A stretch of 64,000 bases of DNA from Candidatus Villigracilis adiacens (GCA_016703605.1 JADJBU010000007.1:1-64000), one strand, 5' to 3'; shown: positions 16,589 to 26,084, numbered from the stretch's first letter. Notes: generated by a model from the letters alone, not told the origin. Numbers and translations: made by a program.

Positions 16589-18007
16589 ATGACAAATCAT
16601 TTTCACACCATCGTCATCGGCGCGGGGTCGGGCGGGATGACGGCGGCGATTGGGTTGGCAGGGCTGGGCAAGCAGGTGGCATTTATCGAAGGCAATCATG
16701 TTGGCGGCGATTGCACGAATGTGGGCTGTGTGCCGTCGAAGACGTTGATTCATTTGGCGAAACATTTCAAGCCTGGAATGAATCCCGATGAGGCTTTGCA
16801 AGAAGTGACCCGCAAGCGTGACGCGCTGCGCGACAAAGAGACCGAAGAAGTGCGCCATTTGAAGAACGTCACGTTTATTGAAGGCTGGGCAAAGTTCAGC
16901 GCACCGAAGGAAATTGAAGTGACGTTGAAAGCAGGCGGCACGCAAAAACTCAGTGCGGAGAATATCGTCATTTCCACGGGGGCGCGCCCGCGCATGATCG
17001 AAATTTCTGGCTTGCCGAAGGAACGCACGCTGACGAATGAGTCACTATTTGATCTGCGGGATATGCCGAAGCATTTGGTGGTGGCTGGGGCGGGAGTGAT
17101 TGCCATGGAGATGGCGTTCGCCTTCCGCAAACTTGGCGCAAAGGTGACCATGTATGCACTGGACCCGCGTCCGCTGGCGGTGTATATCCCTGAGGTCTCG
17201 GAGGCATTGCAGCCAGAGATCGAGAAGAAGGGGATTGTTACACATTACGGCGCAACTGCTACGGGATTTGACGAAGCCGCCAAAACGCTGACCTTGAAGC
17301 AGGGCGAGAAGGAAATCAAAATTCAGGATGTGGACAAGGTTTTAGTTGCAGTCGGTCGGGTGCGGAATCTAGAGTCGCTCGGACTGGATCAGGCTCAAAT
17401 TAAGTGGGATGCGCGGACGGGGGTGCAGGTCAACTCGTTTGGGGAGACGAATGTCAAAGGTGTGTATGCGATTGGGGATGTCACGCCTACGTCCGCTTTT
17501 ACGCATTCGGCAAATGCGCAGGGACGACGTGTAATTCAGCGAATCGCATTTCCATTTTTGCCGTTGGCGAAGAAAGAACCGATCTTCCCGAATGCGACTT
17601 TTAGTGACCCCGAAGTGGCGAATGTGGGGCTGACGCAAAAACAGATCGCGGAGAAATATCATCCGCAACTCATCAAGCGTATTCGTGTGGATTTCAAAGA
17701 TCATACGGATCGCGGCTACACCGATGGCGTGGAAAATGGATTCATCATTGCCGATGTGATTCGACTGACAGGTCAGATTTTGCATGTGACTATCGTGGGC
17801 ACGAATGCTTCGGAAATGATCTCGTTCTTTACGCTTGCCATCAGCCAGAAGATTTCACTGCACAAAATTTATCGGCTGGTGTATCCGTACCCCACATTTT
17901 CGAGTGGCATTTTGAAAGTGGCAGATTTCTTTATGCGCGAAACCCTGCCGAATATTAGGAAAGAGTTGGGCGCGTTTTTGAAGTATCGGTTTTTGAAAGG
18001 AAATTAA
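16589..18007 (+). CDS. pyridine nucleotide-disulfide oxidoreductase, mercuric reductase-like
   Basis: FAD-dependent class I disulfide reductase. Seen: FAD motif VIGAGSGGMTAAIG, redox pair GGDCTNVGCVPSK (CxxxxC), NAD motif VVAGAGVIAMEMAFAFRKLG, second FAD motif GVYAIGDV, and the C-terminal dimerisation domain. The C-terminal HPE-type active-site His is replaced by VGTNASEM, as in many MerA-like enzymes with unknown substrates. Start at ATG 16589; the longer frame upstream overlaps the membrane protein gene. No MerA heavy-metal domain is present. Confidence 0.8.
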   Translation: MTNHFHTIVIGAGSGGMTAAIGLAGLGKQVAFIEGNHVGGDCTNVGCVPSKTLIHLAKHFKPGMNPDEALQEVTRKRDALRDKETEEVRHLKNVTFIEGWAKFSAPKEIEVTLKAGGTQKLSAENIVISTGARPRMIEISGLPKERTLTNESLFDLRDMPKHLVVAGAGVIAMEMAFAFRKLGAKVTMYALDPRPLAVYIPEVSEALQPEIEKKGIVTHYGATATGFDEAAKTLTLKQGEKEIKIQDVDKVLVAVGRVRNLESLGLDQAQIKWDARTGVQVNSFGETNVKGVYAIGDVTPTSAFTHSANAQGRRVIQRIAFPFLPLAKKEPIFPNATFSDPEVANVGLTQKQIAEKYHPQLIKRIRVDFKDHTDRGYTDGVENGFIIADVIRLTGQILHVTIVGTNASEMISFFTLAISQKISLHKIYRLVYPYPTFSSGILKVADFFMRETLPNIRKELGAFLKYRFLKGN

Positions 18008-18100
18008 CCACAAAGTGTCACAAAGGGTCACGAAGGAAAACCTTTGTGACACTTTGCCTGCACCGTGCGCAGGCACGCGTGTGACCCTTCGTGGTAAAAA
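18008..18100. repeat. long imperfect hairpin of CACAAAGGGTCAC words
   Basis: ACAAAGTGTCACAAAGGGTCA on the left is mirrored by CCTTTGTGACACTTTG and TGTGACCCTTCGTGG on the right. Related words recur at 34328-34360. May act as a spacer hairpin; no gene. Confidence 0.7.
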
Positions 18101-18111
18101 AAGGAGAACCT

Positions 18112-19356
18112 ATGAAAAAAATTATCTACTTGCTCGTTACTTTATCTTTACTGCTCGCGGCATGTGCTTCCCCTGCCCAATCATCGTCTGAGTTTGACAT
18201 CAACGATTGGGACAGCGTTCTAGCCGCCGCAAAGGGGCAGACCGTCAACTGGTATATGTGGGGCGGTTCGGACAGTATCAATGCCTACGTGGATACCTTC
18301 TACGGCACGGCGTTGAAGGAACGCTACGACATCACGCTCAACCGCGTGCCCGTTGCTGACGCGGCGGATTACGTCAATCAGGTGTTGAGCGAAAAAGAAG
18401 CAGGCGTGGAAGAAGGCGCAGTGGATCTGATGTGGATCAACGGCGAGAATTTCTACACTCTCAAGCAAGCCGATATGCTCTACAAAGACTGGGCGCAGGT
18501 CATCCCGAATGCGAAGTTTGTCAATTGGGAGAATCCCGCCATCAATTTGGATTTTGGTCGTCCTGTGGATAATATGGAAAGTCCGTGGTCATCGGCGCAA
18601 ATTCAATTGATCTATGATTCGGCGCGGACGAGTGAAGATGAACTTCCGCGCTCGTATGCCGACCTCAAAGAGTGGGCGTGTGCCAACCCTGGTCGCTTTA
18701 CCTACATTGCGCCTGGACCTGGCGGTTTTATCGGCACACGTTTTGCAAAGGGCGCATTGTACGAAATCAGCGGAGATGCAAAACAATGGCTGAGTTTCGA
18801 CCAGACGCTTTGGGATTCCCAGTCGCCTGCACTGTGGGACTACTTCAATGAGATCAAGCCCTGCCTGTGGCGTGAAGGCGAAGTCTATCCGAAGGATGAA
18901 GCCGAACTGGTAACGCTTTTCTCCAACAACGAAGTGGATTTCAGCATGACCCAGGATATTACAGGCGCAGGGCGTTGGATCATTGATGGTCGTATGCCCG
19001 AAACCGCGCGCGCCTTTGTCTTTGATAATTACATGATCGGTGATTTCAATTATGTTGCCATCCCTGTCAATTCTCCGCACAAGGCTGCGGCGCTGGTGCT
19101 GGCAAATCTTTTGCTTGAACCTGAATTCCAAGCCGCCCAGATTCTGCCCGAAAACGGATTCGGTCTCGGCTTTGCCATTGATGTAACCCGCGTCACTGAC
19201 CCCGCACAGGTTGCCTTGCTGGAAGAATCTGCAAGCAAATTGGGTGAATCCGCCACCCCAGCAGATGAAATGGCGAAAGCGTTGGCAGGCGATACTGCGG
19301 CGGAATATCAAAGCCTGGTGGAACAGGATTGGCTAAAGTTCGTGCTGCAACAATAA
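18112..19356 (+). CDS. ABC transporter substrate-binding lipoprotein (YnjB-like)
   Basis: Extracellular solute-binding protein: signal peptide and lipobox LLLAAC at the start, then NWYMWGGSDSINAYVDTFYG, DLMWINGENFYTLKQADML and WSSAQIQLIYDSART. These resemble the YnjB group of binding proteins, whose ligand is not firmly known. Start ATG 18112 has AAGGAG at 18101-18106. First gene of an importer with two permeases and an ATPase downstream. Confidence 0.8.
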   Translation: MKKIIYLLVTLSLLLAACASPAQSSSEFDINDWDSVLAAAKGQTVNWYMWGGSDSINAYVDTFYGTALKERYDITLNRVPVADAADYVNQVLSEKEAGVEEGAVDLMWINGENFYTLKQADMLYKDWAQVIPNAKFVNWENPAINLDFGRPVDNMESPWSSAQIQLIYDSARTSEDELPRSYADLKEWACANPGRFTYIAPGPGGFIGTRFAKGALYEISGDAKQWLSFDQTLWDSQSPALWDYFNEIKPCLWREGEVYPKDEAELVTLFSNNEVDFSMTQDITGAGRWIIDGRMPETARAFVFDNYMIGDFNYVAIPVNSPHKAAALVLANLLLEPEFQAAQILPENGFGLGFAIDVTRVTDPAQVALLEESASKLGESATPADEMAKALAGDTAAEYQSLVEQDWLKFVLQQ

Positions 19357-19498
19357 GGTTCAAGTTTTCAATCGTCAGGTATCAGGTTAAACTCTTATCC
19401 TGATTGGGGGCGGAGACTGAGATCCGAGACTAACGTCGTGTTCTCTGTAAAATTTGTAGGATTTAACTTCTAAGTTCCTACATCCCTTATCTGACGCT
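19357..19498. other. spacer between binding protein and permease
   Basis: 142 bases with word-like sequence (ATCAGGTATCAGG type) and no convincing promoter or ORF. Confidence 0.4.
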
Positions 19499-20371
19499 TT
19501 GAGCCTGACCATGAAATTCAGACCTTCCCCTTATCTATCCCTTGCTCCTGCATTGATCGTTATTACGATCATGCTGGGGGCAAGTTTGTTTTATGCCGTT
19601 CTGGAAAGTTTCGGAATCATTCGCGTGATCGGGCAGGACACTCTCAGCCTGGATGCGTATCGGGATGTACTCTCAGGCACGGGCGCGGCAGGAAGCGAGT
19701 TTTGGGTCTCACTTGGTTTCTCGTTATGGGTGAGCGCCGCGTCCACAATCATTTCATCCGCGTTGGCGTTAATGGCGGCGGTCTGGTTGTCGGGTCAAAA
19801 AAATCAAGTCGATACGCTGGCGGTCAACGGGCATTTGGCGTTTCCGCATTTGGCGTGGGCAACGGCGTTATTGTTGTTCTTTTCGCAAAGCGGAATCCTT
19901 GCGCGCTGGGCGGCGGCGTTGGGATGGATCGACGTGCCCGCTGATTTTCCCATCCTCGTGCGCGACAGCTTCGGCATTGGAATTATTTTGCATTACTCGA
20001 TCAAGGAAATTCCTTTCCTTGCGTTGATCGTGCTGGGCGTGCTGCGTGCGCAACCCATTGGGTACGATGTTGTAGCTGAGAATCTTGGTGCAAGCCGCTG
20101 GCAGCGATTGCGCTATGTGATGATCCCGCAAGTGATGCCCGCTTTGTTTGCAGGTGCTCTGCTTGTTTTTGGATTGATCTTCAGCAGTTATGAAGTGCCC
20201 GCCTTGTTGGGGATTGGATACCCGCGTGCCCTGCCTGTGTTGGCGCTGCGCTTCTTTCTTGACCCAGACCTGGGTGCCCGTTCCGAAGGCATGGTCATCA
20301 GCCTGATCATTACCCTGATCGTGCTTGCGGTGGCAGTGGTGAGTTTGAAGCTTGAGGAGCGGAATAAATGA
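19499..20371 (+). CDS. ABC transporter permease
   Basis: Inner-membrane permease with six hydrophobic segments and the EAA-type loop around ENLGASRWQRLRYVMIPQVMPAL. Start may be TTG 19499 or ATG 19511; neither has a strong ribosome-binding site. Overlaps the next permease by 4 bp (ATGA), showing coupling. Confidence 0.85.
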   Translation: MSLTMKFRPSPYLSLAPALIVITIMLGASLFYAVLESFGIIRVIGQDTLSLDAYRDVLSGTGAAGSEFWVSLGFSLWVSAASTIISSALALMAAVWLSGQKNQVDTLAVNGHLAFPHLAWATALLLFFSQSGILARWAAALGWIDVPADFPILVRDSFGIGIILHYSIKEIPFLALIVLGVLRAQPIGYDVVAENLGASRWQRLRYVMIPQVMPALFAGALLVFGLIFSSYEVPALLGIGYPRALPVLALRFFLDPDLGARSEGMVISLIITLIVLAVAVVSLKLEERNK

Positions 20372-21150
20372 AGTATGTTATTCGCGCTCTTCTCTATTTA
20401 GTTCTCGTTGCGCCGCTGGCGCTTTTTATCGTATATAGCTTCACCGAAGGATGGTTCTTCCCTGCGCCTTTCCCAAGCGAGTGGACAACCACTACCTTCC
20501 AACGTGCAATGGATGACCCGCGCACATTAGGCGGAATGTGGCAGGGCTTTGTGATTGCGGTCATTGTCAGTTTGCTTTCGTTGATCCTTGCATTTCCTGC
20601 GGCGCGTGCTTTGGGCTTGCGTCAATTTCGCGGACGGCAGATCGCGTGGTTGGTGTTATTCCTTCCAACTGTGGTTCCTCCGTTGGCGATTGGCATGGGC
20701 TTGAATATTTTATTTCTGCGTGTTGGTTTGGCGGGGACGATCATGGGTGTGTCACTGGCGCATTTGATCTCCACCCTGCCGTATACCGTTTTCACCTTAT
20801 CCAGTGCATTTGCGCGATACGATGAAAATTACGAACATCAGGCATTGGCATTGGGCGCAAGTCCCGCGCAGATCTTTTTCAATATCACACTGCGAATGAT
20901 GACTCCCAGTTTAGTGGTGGCGACCTTGTTTGCTTTCCTGGTCTCGTGGAGCCAATACCTGCTGACGTTACTCATCGGCGGCGGAAAGATCATCACGCTG
21001 CCAGTTTTATTGTTCACTGCGGCGTCGGGCGGAAATCCGTCCACGATTGCGATCAAATCGTTGTTGTTCATTCTGCCGCCCGCGCTGGTCATCGCGTTCA
21101 CCGCTCGCGAGTTGAATCGGCACGGGAATGATATTCGGGAGCAATATTAG
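20368..21150 (+). CDS. ABC transporter permease
   Basis: Second permease subunit, 260 residues, with EAA loop HQALALGASPAQIFFNITLRMMTPSL. Its ATG overlaps the stop of the first permease. In the YnjC family of enteric bacteria the two permeases are one chain; here they are separate. Confidence 0.85.
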   Translation: MKYVIRALLYLVLVAPLALFIVYSFTEGWFFPAPFPSEWTTTTFQRAMDDPRTLGGMWQGFVIAVIVSLLSLILAFPAARALGLRQFRGRQIAWLVLFLPTVVPPLAIGMGLNILFLRVGLAGTIMGVSLAHLISTLPYTVFTLSSAFARYDENYEHQALALGASPAQIFFNITLRMMTPSLVVATLFAFLVSWSQYLLTLLIGGGKIITLPVLLFTAASGGNPSTIAIKSLLFILPPALVIAFTARELNRHGNDIREQY

Positions 21151-21156
21151 TGAATA

Positions 21157-21245
21157 TGTCATTGCGAGCGGCGATGCTTTAGACCGCAAAGCATGTCATG
21201 AGAGTGGCTTGCGTGTCGCTCCGCTCCTCCTCGCAATGACATAAA
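21157..21245. repeat. CATTGCGAG ... CTCGCAATGAC dispersed repeat
   Basis: Ends ATGTCATTGCGAGCGG and CTCCTCGCAATGACAT are inverted and enclose a less ordered centre. A related element lies at 55508-55608, upstream of aspS. Mobile-looking (MITE-like) but no transposase nearby. Confidence 0.65.
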
Positions 21246-21253
21246 AGGAATTT

Positions 21254-22293
21254 ATGACCCACATCCAAATCACCTCCTCCACAAAACCTACCTAAACGCT
21301 TCAGCGCCTGTGCTGAAAGATTTTTCGCTGTCCATTAACGATGGCGAGATGGTGACTCTGCTGGGTCCTTCGGGCTCGGGGAAATCCACGGTGTTGAAAC
21401 TCATCGCAGGCATTGAACAACTCGACAACGGCGACATTCGCTTCGATGGCGAATCGATTTTGCAGACGGAGCCAAACAAACGCGGCGCGGTGTTGATGTT
21501 TCAGAAGTCGTATCTTTTTCCGTTCTTGAATGTGGAGGAGAATATTGGCTTTGGGCTGAAAATGCAGGGCGTTGCGCCATCCGTGATTCAGGGTGAAGTA
21601 AAGCGGATGTTGAGTTTGATCGGCTTGCCTGGGATTGAGAAGCGCAAGGTGGGTCAGCTTTCGGGCGGGGAAGGTCAGCGCGTGGCGTTGGCGCGGGCGT
21701 TGGTGACTCAACCCAAATTGCTGATGCTGGATGAACCGCTGTCGAGTTTGGATACGTCAGTGCGGATGAATTTGCAGGCGGCGATCCGTGATATTCAACG
21801 CGAGTTAGGCATCACGACGATATTCGTCACGCATGACTTGAGTGAAGCCATGGCAATGTCTGACCGTATGGCGATTTTGTTGGATGGGGAAGTCACCGCA
21901 TATGACAAGCCCGAAACGCTGTTTCATCGTCCACCGTGCGTGCGGAGCGCAAAATTTGTCGGGGTGGATCTGTTTCTCGAAGGCGAAGCAAGCGGCGGGT
22001 GGTTGGATGCGGCGGATGTGGGCAGAGTCAGACTCAACGATGAGTCAAAGGTCGGTCGAAGCGTATTCGCTATCAGACCAGAACATATCCGCATTCAAAA
22101 AGAAGAAACAGAAAATTCGCTGGCGGGTGTGGTGCAGAGTTGTTTGTTTCGCGGGGAGGCGTTGGAGGTGCAGGTGCGGCTGGGCGAGTTGACGACGCGC
22201 GTGCGTCTGCCGATGCCCGCGCCAATGTTTGCGCACGGCGAGAATGTTTTTGTGCAGTTGCCCGCTGAATATTTGTTCGAGGTGGCGGCGTAG
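21254..22293 (+). CDS. ABC transporter ATP-binding protein (frameshift near 21277)
   Basis: ATPase with Walker A GPSGSGKST, Q-loop, signature LSGGEGQRVALARAL, Walker B LLMLDEPLSSLD, switch His VTHDLSEA, and a C-terminal TOBE-like domain (FAIRPEHIRI). ATG 21254 begins MTHIQIT and then hits a stop; in the next frame HKTYLNASAPVLKDFSL continues the conserved N terminus. One base is probably missing in the TCCTCC stretch at 21274-21280. A start at 21310 would lack the first strand of the fold. Confidence 0.85.
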
Positions 22294-22331
22294 CGAGTGG
22301 TAATTGGTAATTGGTAATTAGAGATTTGTGG

Positions 22332-22916
22332 TCAGCGGTCTGTCGTCCGTGGTCGCTTGAATTTCTGAATCACTTTCGGCAAAAGCAAATACCCCAATAA
22401 CACAATATTAATCCCCAACTCGACCCAGAAGAATTGATTGGCGTAATGCGCCCTGTCCCAGTAACTGACGGGGCTATGGAAGCGGGTGTGCCAGTCGAAG
22501 GGGAAGAAGAGCACGGGACCGTCGTCGTAGTGGGTGAGGATGTCGATGACGGAGTGAACCATGCAGCCGAAGACGAAGGACAGCCACCAATGTCCGCGGG
22601 TGTTGGGTTTGTCCACGAAGCGCCATAGGAGGATGGCGTAGATGAGGAGAGCGGTGGGCGAGTGCAAAAAGTTATGACCTGCAATCCAGAATGGGTCGTT
22701 GAAGTACATCTCGCCGAAGGCTTTGTCCATGATGCTTGAAACGTCTTGGGTGGTGAAAAAACGGTAATAGACGAAGTAGCCGATGGAAATTAAACCAAGT
22801 GGAATATCTGGCACGACCGAGCCCCACAAAAACGCGGATTTGGCGAGTTTGTATTTTGCGCCGAATTTCTTTTCAATGGCGGCGTTGATGACGAGGTGGG
22901 AGGGGATGGTGTTCAT
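22332..22916 (-). CDS. membrane protein of unknown function with His/Asp motifs
   Basis: About 194 residues, four to five hydrophobic segments. Conserved-looking polar sites lie next to membrane segments: IPSHLVINAAI, GSVVPDIPLG, HNFLHSPTALL, HSVIDILTHYDDG. The pattern recalls metal-dependent membrane hydrolase-like proteins (DUF4184/YdjM-like); assignment is tentative. I start at ATG 22916 (MNTIPSHL) because residues before it are spacer-derived. It is last in a minus-strand run with the SelU-like gene 36 bp upstream. Confidence 0.55.
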   Translation of the reverse strand: MNTIPSHLVINAAIEKKFGAKYKLAKSAFLWGSVVPDIPLGLISIGYFVYYRFFTTQDVSSIMDKAFGEMYFNDPFWIAGHNFLHSPTALLIYAILLWRFVDKPNTRGHWWLSFVFGCMVHSVIDILTHYDDGPVLFFPFDWHTRFHSPVSYWDRAHYANQFFWVELGINIVLLGYLLLPKVIQKFKRPRTTDR

Positions 22917-22951
22917 GGAGTGGAAAGTGGTGAGTGGGACGTGGTGAGTGG

Positions 22952-23485
22952 TCAAGGTTTGATTTGCTTCAACACCGCAAGCAGCTTCTCCACCGAAGGT
23001 CTATCGGCGGGGTCGTGGCTGGGATAGATGAAGCGGAGTTTACCATTCCTATCTATGATGAAGTCGCCGCCGAGTTGGCTGGTATCGTCGCCGTGCGAGT
23101 CGTGGAATTTTTGTCCCTGCAGCCAGCGGGTGAAATATAGCCATAATGTACGCGGACTTTTTGAGCGCAGTTTCGAGCGTTCGAGTCCGTAGGTGTTGTA
23201 GATTGTCCGTTCGCGGTCGAGCAGGACGGTGAAGTTGCCGCAGGTTTCTTTGAGCCATTCTTGCACAGCGGGAAGGGTTCCAAAAGAGATGACAAAAACA
23301 CGCGTGTTCAATTTGGAAAATTCGTTTTGTTGGTCACACAACTGTGCGACATGCTCGCGGCAGGGTATTCAACCAAGGTGACGGAGAAAGACGAGTAGGG
23401 CGTTTCCGCTTTTGAGGACTTCGCTGAGGGAGACTTGTTCGCCATCGGCGGAGGTGAGGGTGAAGGTGGGGGGAGGGGAGTTTAT
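22952..23485 (-). CDS. SelU-like peroxiredoxin (AhpC/TSA_2 family), candidate selenoprotein with in-frame UGA at 23369-23371
   Basis: Thioredoxin-fold, PRXL2/SELENOU-type protein. Reading through one UGA joins SLSEVLKSGNALLVFLRHLG to IPCREHVAQLCDQQN in a single frame, giving the redox motif U-I-P-C where relatives have C-x-x-C. Downstream, VFVISFG, VLLDRERTIYNTYGL and GGDFIIDRNGKLRFIYPS complete the domain. A hairpin follows the UGA (23342-23363). No ATG, GTG or TTG exists in frame between the upstream stop at 23489 and the UGA, and a C-rich run near 23470 may hide an indel or a rare ATA start (23485). Alternatives are a nonsense-mutated gene or a start at TTG 23341 lacking the redox site. 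Confidence 0.55.
23342..23363 (-). promoter_or_regulatory. candidate bacterial SECIS hairpin
   Basis: Beginning six bases after the UGA: CTG, two unpaired C, GCGA, loop GCATG, TCGC, one unpaired A, CAG. Seven base pairs in two helices; G is the first loop base, as required in the bSECIS consensus. The loop begins 14 bases after the UGA, at the short end of the accepted range. Confidence 0.4.
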
Positions 23486-24147
23486 GGGTCAGGTTTCAGT
23501 TGGGATGTAAATAGTAATTGGTAATTGGAGATTTTTAGATATTTTCTATGTGATGTTTTTTTTGCCCAAATAAGTCGTTGAAATATTGTGAAGAAAACCA
23601 AAATGCCAAAGATGGAATACAGCAGAGTGATATATGCAGGAAATAGAGTGAAAATAGAAAACGCAATAATCGTTTCAAATCCGCCGATGAGACCTGCGGG
23701 CATGACGATGCTGGTTTGGGTGTCGTTGCCATGCAAGGCGCGTTTTTCGAGCAGCGCGGCGAGGTACATCCATGAGGCGGTGTTGATGTAAAAGGACGCG
23801 AGCATGAAGGCTAAGGCGAGGTAACGCTCACTCGAAGGCGAACCAGCTACCAGTCCGATGGGAAGCGCGGCGTAAGCGACGAAATCGGTCAGGATGTCCA
23901 CGTATCCGCCAAAGTCCGATTGCTTGTTGTGCATTCGTGCCAGCAAGCCGTCGAGTCCGTCGAGCACGCGATTTAAAATCCACAATGCGAAAGCGGCGAA
24001 ATAGATTTGACGATAGGCGCACCATGCGGCAAGCAAGGCGATGACCAGACCGAGGAGCGACACCGTGGTGGGGGAAACGCGGCTCAGACGTCGGGCGAGC
24101 GGGTTGCCCACTTTATCTTTGAACTTGCGAAGGGGAGTGTCGAACAT
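23482..24147 (-). CDS. CDP-alcohol phosphatidyltransferase
   Basis: Integral membrane enzyme that joins a CDP-linked alcohol or diacylglycerol to a second alcohol. The full motif D-x2-DG-x2-AR-x8-G-x3-D-x3-D is present in DGLDGLLARMHNKQSDFGGYVDILTD. Start ATG 24147 overlaps the upstream stop as TAATG. The C-terminal ~15 residues (KISNYQLLF...) are encoded by the AATTACC word repeat and are not family-like. Paired with a flavoprotein upstream, so a modified lipid is possible. Confidence 0.85.
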   Translation of the reverse strand: MFDTPLRKFKDKVGNPLARRLSRVSPTTVSLLGLVIALLAAWCAYRQIYFAAFALWILNRVLDGLDGLLARMHNKQSDFGGYVDILTDFVAYAALPIGLVAGSPSSERYLALAFMLASFYINTASWMYLAALLEKRALHGNDTQTSIVMPAGLIGGFETIIAFSIFTLFPAYITLLYSIFGILVFFTIFQRLIWAKKTSHRKYLKISNYQLLFTSQLKPDP

Positions 24148-25838
24148 TACTTGACCTGCCACGAAAGCCGCGCATGAGTTTTGCGCTGTTTGCGAATGCC
24201 GCGCACGGAGTATTTCATTTCATCCTTTGCCGCGAGAATTAACAAGTGCAACATACTTTCATCACCGAACATGTGCTCACGATACACGCCGCTGCCCATG
24301 AAGCCGACTTTGCGATTTAAAAGATTAAGACGCAGTTTGTTATCGGGCAAATGATTCTTGCCATGCAACAAAGCGCGGATGGTGGTGGGCATCCACGGGA
24401 AGCCATCGAAAAGACGGCGGACTTCGGCGACGGTACGCTCCACGTCCGCTTCATCTTCGGGGTTGACCTTATCCATCAGTGCGTCAATTTTTTCCTGTAT
24501 CTCGAAGAACTTGCTAAAGCCGCCGCCTGCCAGTCGATGCGGCTTCATGAATTCCAAATATTTTTCGCGGTCACCTTTGGCGCGGAAGCGATTCATAATG
24601 AGCCGCAGGTATTCAAGATACGCGCCTTGCAGCCACACCACGGAATATACCTGCCACAGTTTGTAATTGCTCCACGACTTGAACGAACTCGCCACAAGCC
24701 TGTCGTGCATGTTGATGTAACCGAGCGTCATGGTTTCAAGGTCTTTGAACGCGCTCGCCGAGTAATCGCCCGTCTTTTTGGCTTTGAGAATTAAATCCGC
24801 CATCAGGAATATCTGCGCGTGTGTGACGTATAAACCTTTCGAGTACAACGGGTCGATGAATCCTGCCGCATGAGCAAGCAAGGCAAAACGGTCACCGACA
24901 ATGTGATGTGCGGAATATTGCAGACGGTCAATGCGCATAAAGTCGCGCACGGGGCGGGCGTTCTTGAGTTGCGTTTCGATGTCTGGGAACTGTTTGATGA
25001 ACTCTCGGAATTCCTGTTCGGGAGTCAGGTCGTCACGCTGGGGATACAAGCGCGGGTCAAGTTGCAAGCCGACACTGCACAGCGGATTTGTGGAATCGGG
25101 ATGATTATTAAATGGAATAACCCACAACCAGCCGCCTTTGAAGATGTGGTGCAATGTCCCTTCGGACAAGCGATATGGATGATTAAACTCTTCCTGCGAA
25201 GGTCCAGCATTGTTGAAGCATGGCACGTCAATCATATGTGTGAAGATTGTGCGCGAATGTGAAATACAATCGCGATGCCGCCAGCCTTCTTTTTGCGCAA
25301 GGATGGATTTCATCCCGCCTGCGTCGATCACGTACTCTGACTCATATACTACATCTTTGGTGGTGATAATTTCCACGCCATCGGCTTTCACATTAATATC
25401 TTTGATCAGTGTGCCTTGTAAAATCGTCGCGCCATACGATGTCGCCACTGATGTCAGAAAATAATCCGAGTCCTGGCGAGTGATGTGAATTTCATGTCCG
25501 TATGGCAGGCGCGGAATCACTGCCTGTAAACTTTTTTTCACATTTACGTGTTGTCCCGCTGTGTGATGCACAAAACTAAAATGCCGCTTCACGCCATGTT
25601 GCGTGCCAATGTTCTGGTAATAATTTTCCGAACTGTAATACGCCAACTCAGGCACATCGTAAAACTCCGCCAGCGCGCGCATGGCTTCAGACGTTTCAAG
25701 GATCATCGACTCGCCGATGGTAAAGCGCGGGTGCGTCCCGCCTTCGAAGACGATCACCTTTAATCCCTGCCGCGCCAAAACGCTTGCCAATGTTGAACCG
25801 CCAATGCCCGAACCAATGATGGCGACATCGTATTTCAT
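24147..25838 (-). CDS. FAD-dependent oxidoreductase, flavin-dependent halogenase-like
   Basis: 563 residues. Rossmann motif VAIIGSGIGGSTLASVLARQGLKV, then GESMILET, and GWLWVIPF, which contains the W-x-W-x-I-P motif that marks flavin-dependent halogenases. GDRFALLAHAAGFIDPLYSKGL is the second FAD motif. The conserved catalytic Lys of true halogenases cannot be placed by eye. Related enzymes also include geranylgeranyl reductase-like and hydroxylating flavoproteins, so halogenation is only one option. First gene of the minus-strand group ending at 22332. Confidence 0.7.
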   Translation of the reverse strand: MKYDVAIIGSGIGGSTLASVLARQGLKVIVFEGGTHPRFTIGESMILETSEAMRALAEFYDVPELAYYSSENYYQNIGTQHGVKRHFSFVHHTAGQHVNVKKSLQAVIPRLPYGHEIHITRQDSDYFLTSVATSYGATILQGTLIKDINVKADGVEIITTKDVVYESEYVIDAGGMKSILAQKEGWRHRDCISHSRTIFTHMIDVPCFNNAGPSQEEFNHPYRLSEGTLHHIFKGGWLWVIPFNNHPDSTNPLCSVGLQLDPRLYPQRDDLTPEQEFREFIKQFPDIETQLKNARPVRDFMRIDRLQYSAHHIVGDRFALLAHAAGFIDPLYSKGLYVTHAQIFLMADLILKAKKTGDYSASAFKDLETMTLGYINMHDRLVASSFKSWSNYKLWQVYSVVWLQGAYLEYLRLIMNRFRAKGDREKYLEFMKPHRLAGGGFSKFFEIQEKIDALMDKVNPEDEADVERTVAEVRRLFDGFPWMPTTIRALLHGKNHLPDNKLRLNLLNRKVGFMGSGVYREHMFGDESMLHLLILAAKDEMKYSVRGIRKQRKTHARLSWQVK

Positions 25839-26084
25839 GGATACTGCCTCCGAGTTGAATCTATTTTAGGTATGACACATGTCGGGGTGGAGTTCTTACA
25901 CCCCCTCCCAGCCTTCCCCAAATTCCGAAAAGGGTTTCTCTATTTTTTGAGAATCAATGTGGAATTTGGTGGAGATGCCCGTAGGGCGGGGGCGCTTCTT
26001 CTTTAAACTGATACCTGCTTCGCCTCAATAGACCTTTTCTCATCTTTGAAATTTTTTTCCGCCCACACTAGGTATAATCACGCC
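25839..26084. repeat. intergenic region with MITE-like hairpin element
   Basis: Holds a hairpin element (about 25898-25998) with CCCCAAATTCC mirrored by GGAATTTGG and the tail GATGCCCGTAGGGCGGGGG. The same element type is at 48367-48447. The promoter of the sigma-factor gene occupies the right end. Confidence 0.55.
26073..26078 (+). promoter_or_regulatory. leaderless -10 box for sigma factor gene
   Basis: TATAAT ends six bases before ATG 26085, so transcription would begin at or next to the A of the start codon. TTGAAA at 26046 is too far (21 bp) to be an ideal -35. Confidence 0.7.
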
